DNA of 64,000 nucleotides from Ruminococcus sp. YRD2003 (GTDB lineage Bacteria > Bacillota > Clostridia > Oscillospirales > Ruminococcaceae): positions 1 through 64,000 of the forward strand of contig FNZT01000012.1 in the NCBI GenBank assembly GCA_900109435.1, in the 5' to 3' direction. Made by a program: the position numbers and the translations under genes. Below the pieces are notes generated by a model. It did no database searches. It had not been told where the DNA came from and saw only the letters and a list, made by a program, of their open reading frames with translations. Below, in pieces: positions 62,798 through 64,000 of this stretch (within the stretch, counting starts at the first letter, position 1; each line of letters opens with the position of its first letter).

Positions 62798-62864
62798 AAT
62801 GTTTTGTCTGAAAGCCTGTGAAACAGAGCCTGTATCCTCGCTCTCACACTGTGTGCGGGCAGAA

Positions 62865-62880
62865 TGTTCCACGTGGAACA
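62865..62880. promoter_or_regulatory. parS site 8
   Basis: TGTTCCACGTGGAACA, a perfect palindrome about 43 kb from oriC, between the dockerin gene and the EAL gene. Confidence 0.9.
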
Positions 62881-62916
62881 TTCTGCATTAAGGGGGCTTT
62901 TTGCCTGTTTCACGCG

Positions 62917-64000
62917 CTAATGCTCGCTGAGTATCTTTTCGAGGTCGTATCTGTGCATATTCAGCACCTTCTCGAATTGGTCGCGCGGCAGCGGCTTGTC
63001 GAAGATATAGCCCTGAGCGTGTCGGCAGTGGTTGGCGCGGAGTATCTCTATCTGCTTCGTGGTCTCGACGCCCTCCGTGATGCATTCAAGCCCGATATCC
63101 AGAGCCATCGCTACAACGTGACGGTACATCAGGCTCGTGACGCTCTGGTCGTTCTCGTTGTCGGCGGGAAGGAAGCAGCGGTCTATTTTCAGAACGTTCC
63201 ACGGTATCTCGCGGATGAGGTTGAGAGAGGAATAGCCCATTCCGAAGTCGTCGACAGAGGTGCAGATGCCCTCGTCCTGCAAACCGCTTACAATGCGCTT
63301 CAGTACGCGGAATTCGACGTCTGTGGTAGTCTCGGTGAGCTCTATCTCTATGTACTGGTGCGGTACGCCGTGTCTGTCTATTATCTCGATGATGTGGTGG
63401 AGCAGGTCAACGTCTATGAGGTGCTTTCGCGAGAGGTTGACCGATGTCCTCACGGGCTCAATGCACGCGTCGAGCCACCTGCGGATATCCGAGCACACGA
63501 TGTCGAGGATGTAGAAGTCGAGGCGGCAGATGTCGTTGCTCTGCTCAAGGACCGGGACAAATGCGGCGGGAGATATCAGATTGTCGCCGTGCTGCCAGCG
63601 GCAGAGCGCCTCTGCACCGATGACTTCGCCCGTATTCACGTCGACCTTTGGCTGGTAGAAAACCTTGAATTCCTTCTTGCTGAGGGCGGGCTCAAAGAGC
63701 TGTATGATGCGCATTTCCTCGCCCTTTTTCTTTATCATGTCCTCGCTGTAGAAGGTTATGGACTCGCCGCCCTCTGCTTTGGCGGTCTGGTAGGCGCTGA
63801 GCATCCTGTCCATAATAGCGCTGCGCGAATGGAAGTTGAAATCCTCGGGTATCTTGAATATTCCTGCGCTCGCGGAAACAAGTACGCGCCTTTCGTTTTC
63901 CTTGTCGTAGTATATGGGGACTCCGCGGAGAAGCGACATAACGTGCTCGAGAAGCTCGTTGCGTATCAGCACGATGAAGGAGTCTCCTCCGAGACGGCTG
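62917..64000 (-). CDS. GGDEF-EAL protein, 5' part outside the window
   Basis: A partial protein with 361 codons visible. The frame continues to the window edge, where the GGDEF motif reads GGDSF (RLGGDSFIVL), so the cyclase motif is degenerate. The EAL domain is intact: GAEALCRWQHG, TSVNLSRKHL, IEIELTETTTD, VDDFGMGYSSL, LKIDRCFL, TEGVET, AQGYIFDKPL. It should be a c-di-GMP phosphodiesterase. Whether it has a membrane or sensor domain cannot be seen. Confidence 0.9.
   Translation of the reverse strand, partial: SRLGGDSFIVLIRNELLEHVMSLLRGVPIYYDKENERRVLVSASAGIFKIPEDFNFHSRSAIMDRMLSAYQTAKAEGGESITFYSEDMIKKKGEEMRIIQLFEPALSKKEFKVFYQPKVDVNTGEVIGAEALCRWQHGDNLISPAAFVPVLEQSNDICRLDFYILDIVCSDIRRWLDACIEPVRTSVNLSRKHLIDVDLLHHIIEIIDRHGVPHQYIEIELTETTTDVEFRVLKRIVSGLQDEGICTSVDDFGMGYSSLNLIREIPWNVLKIDRCFLPADNENDQSVTSLMYRHVVAMALDIGLECITEGVETTKQIEILRANHCRHAQGYIFDKPLPRDQFEKVLNMHRYDLEKILSEH

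Noticed and set aside
18043..64000. Noc-type ATTTCCCGGGAAAT sites
   Set aside because: None was found by eye; only parS-type palindromes are present.

Overview
The window is the replication-origin region of a low-GC Gram-positive chromosome, most likely a Ruminococcus-type member of the Oscillospiraceae. The gene order gyrA-gyrB-remB-recF-S4 protein-dnaN-dnaA / rpmH-rnpA-yidD-yidC-jag-mnmE-mnmG-rsmG-noc-parA-parB is the classical Firmicutes origin order. Type I dockerins, a GH26 mannanase lipoprotein, a Spo0A homologue and an ECF-type vitamin transporter fit a gut or rumen fibre degrader. Genes left of about 20 kb are nearly all on the minus strand and genes from 20.5 to 35 kb on the plus strand, as expected for divergent replichores.

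Layout: 0.2-8.7 kb holds a flavin reductase-like protein, Spo0A, a HAD-like protein without its catalytic aspartates, a GH26 lipoprotein, a GH95 fucosidase, a structured RNA candidate, a metallophosphoesterase and a membrane protein. 8.7-19.9 kb is the gyrase/recF/dnaN/dnaA cluster, interrupted by a REP-associated tyrosine transposase that carries its own REP palindromes in its reading frame. 18.0-20.4 kb is the bipartite oriC, where repeats of the core TTTCAACA stand in for classical DnaA boxes. 20.5-32 kb holds ribosome, tRNA-modification and segregation genes. Eight parS sites are spread from 25 to 63 kb.

32-37.7 kb holds two tiny membrane proteins, a lipoprotein, an FprA flavoprotein, a DnaQ-like exonuclease, a remnant of an ammonium transporter, a repeat-rich gap and an antiporter. 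37.8-44 kb is a cobalamin-riboswitch operon. It encodes a sortase-type surface protein, a transcobalamin/intrinsic-factor-like membrane protein, and the T, double-ATPase and S parts of an ECF transporter. This looks like a complete B12 capture-and-import system.

44-51 kb holds ylxM-ffh, rpsP, khpA, a LysR regulator, a Nudix hydrolase and aspartokinase. 50.8-64 kb holds two EAL-type c-di-GMP proteins, nicotinate phosphoribosyltransferase, a giant dockerin protein with WG-like repeats, a lipoprotein, and a TetR regulator divergent from a radical SAM/SPASM enzyme. That enzyme is translationally coupled to a secreted dockerin protein, which suggests a new peptide- or protein-maturation pair.

Intergenic regions carry several families of palindromic elements. 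No rRNA, tRNA or CRISPR array was recognised.
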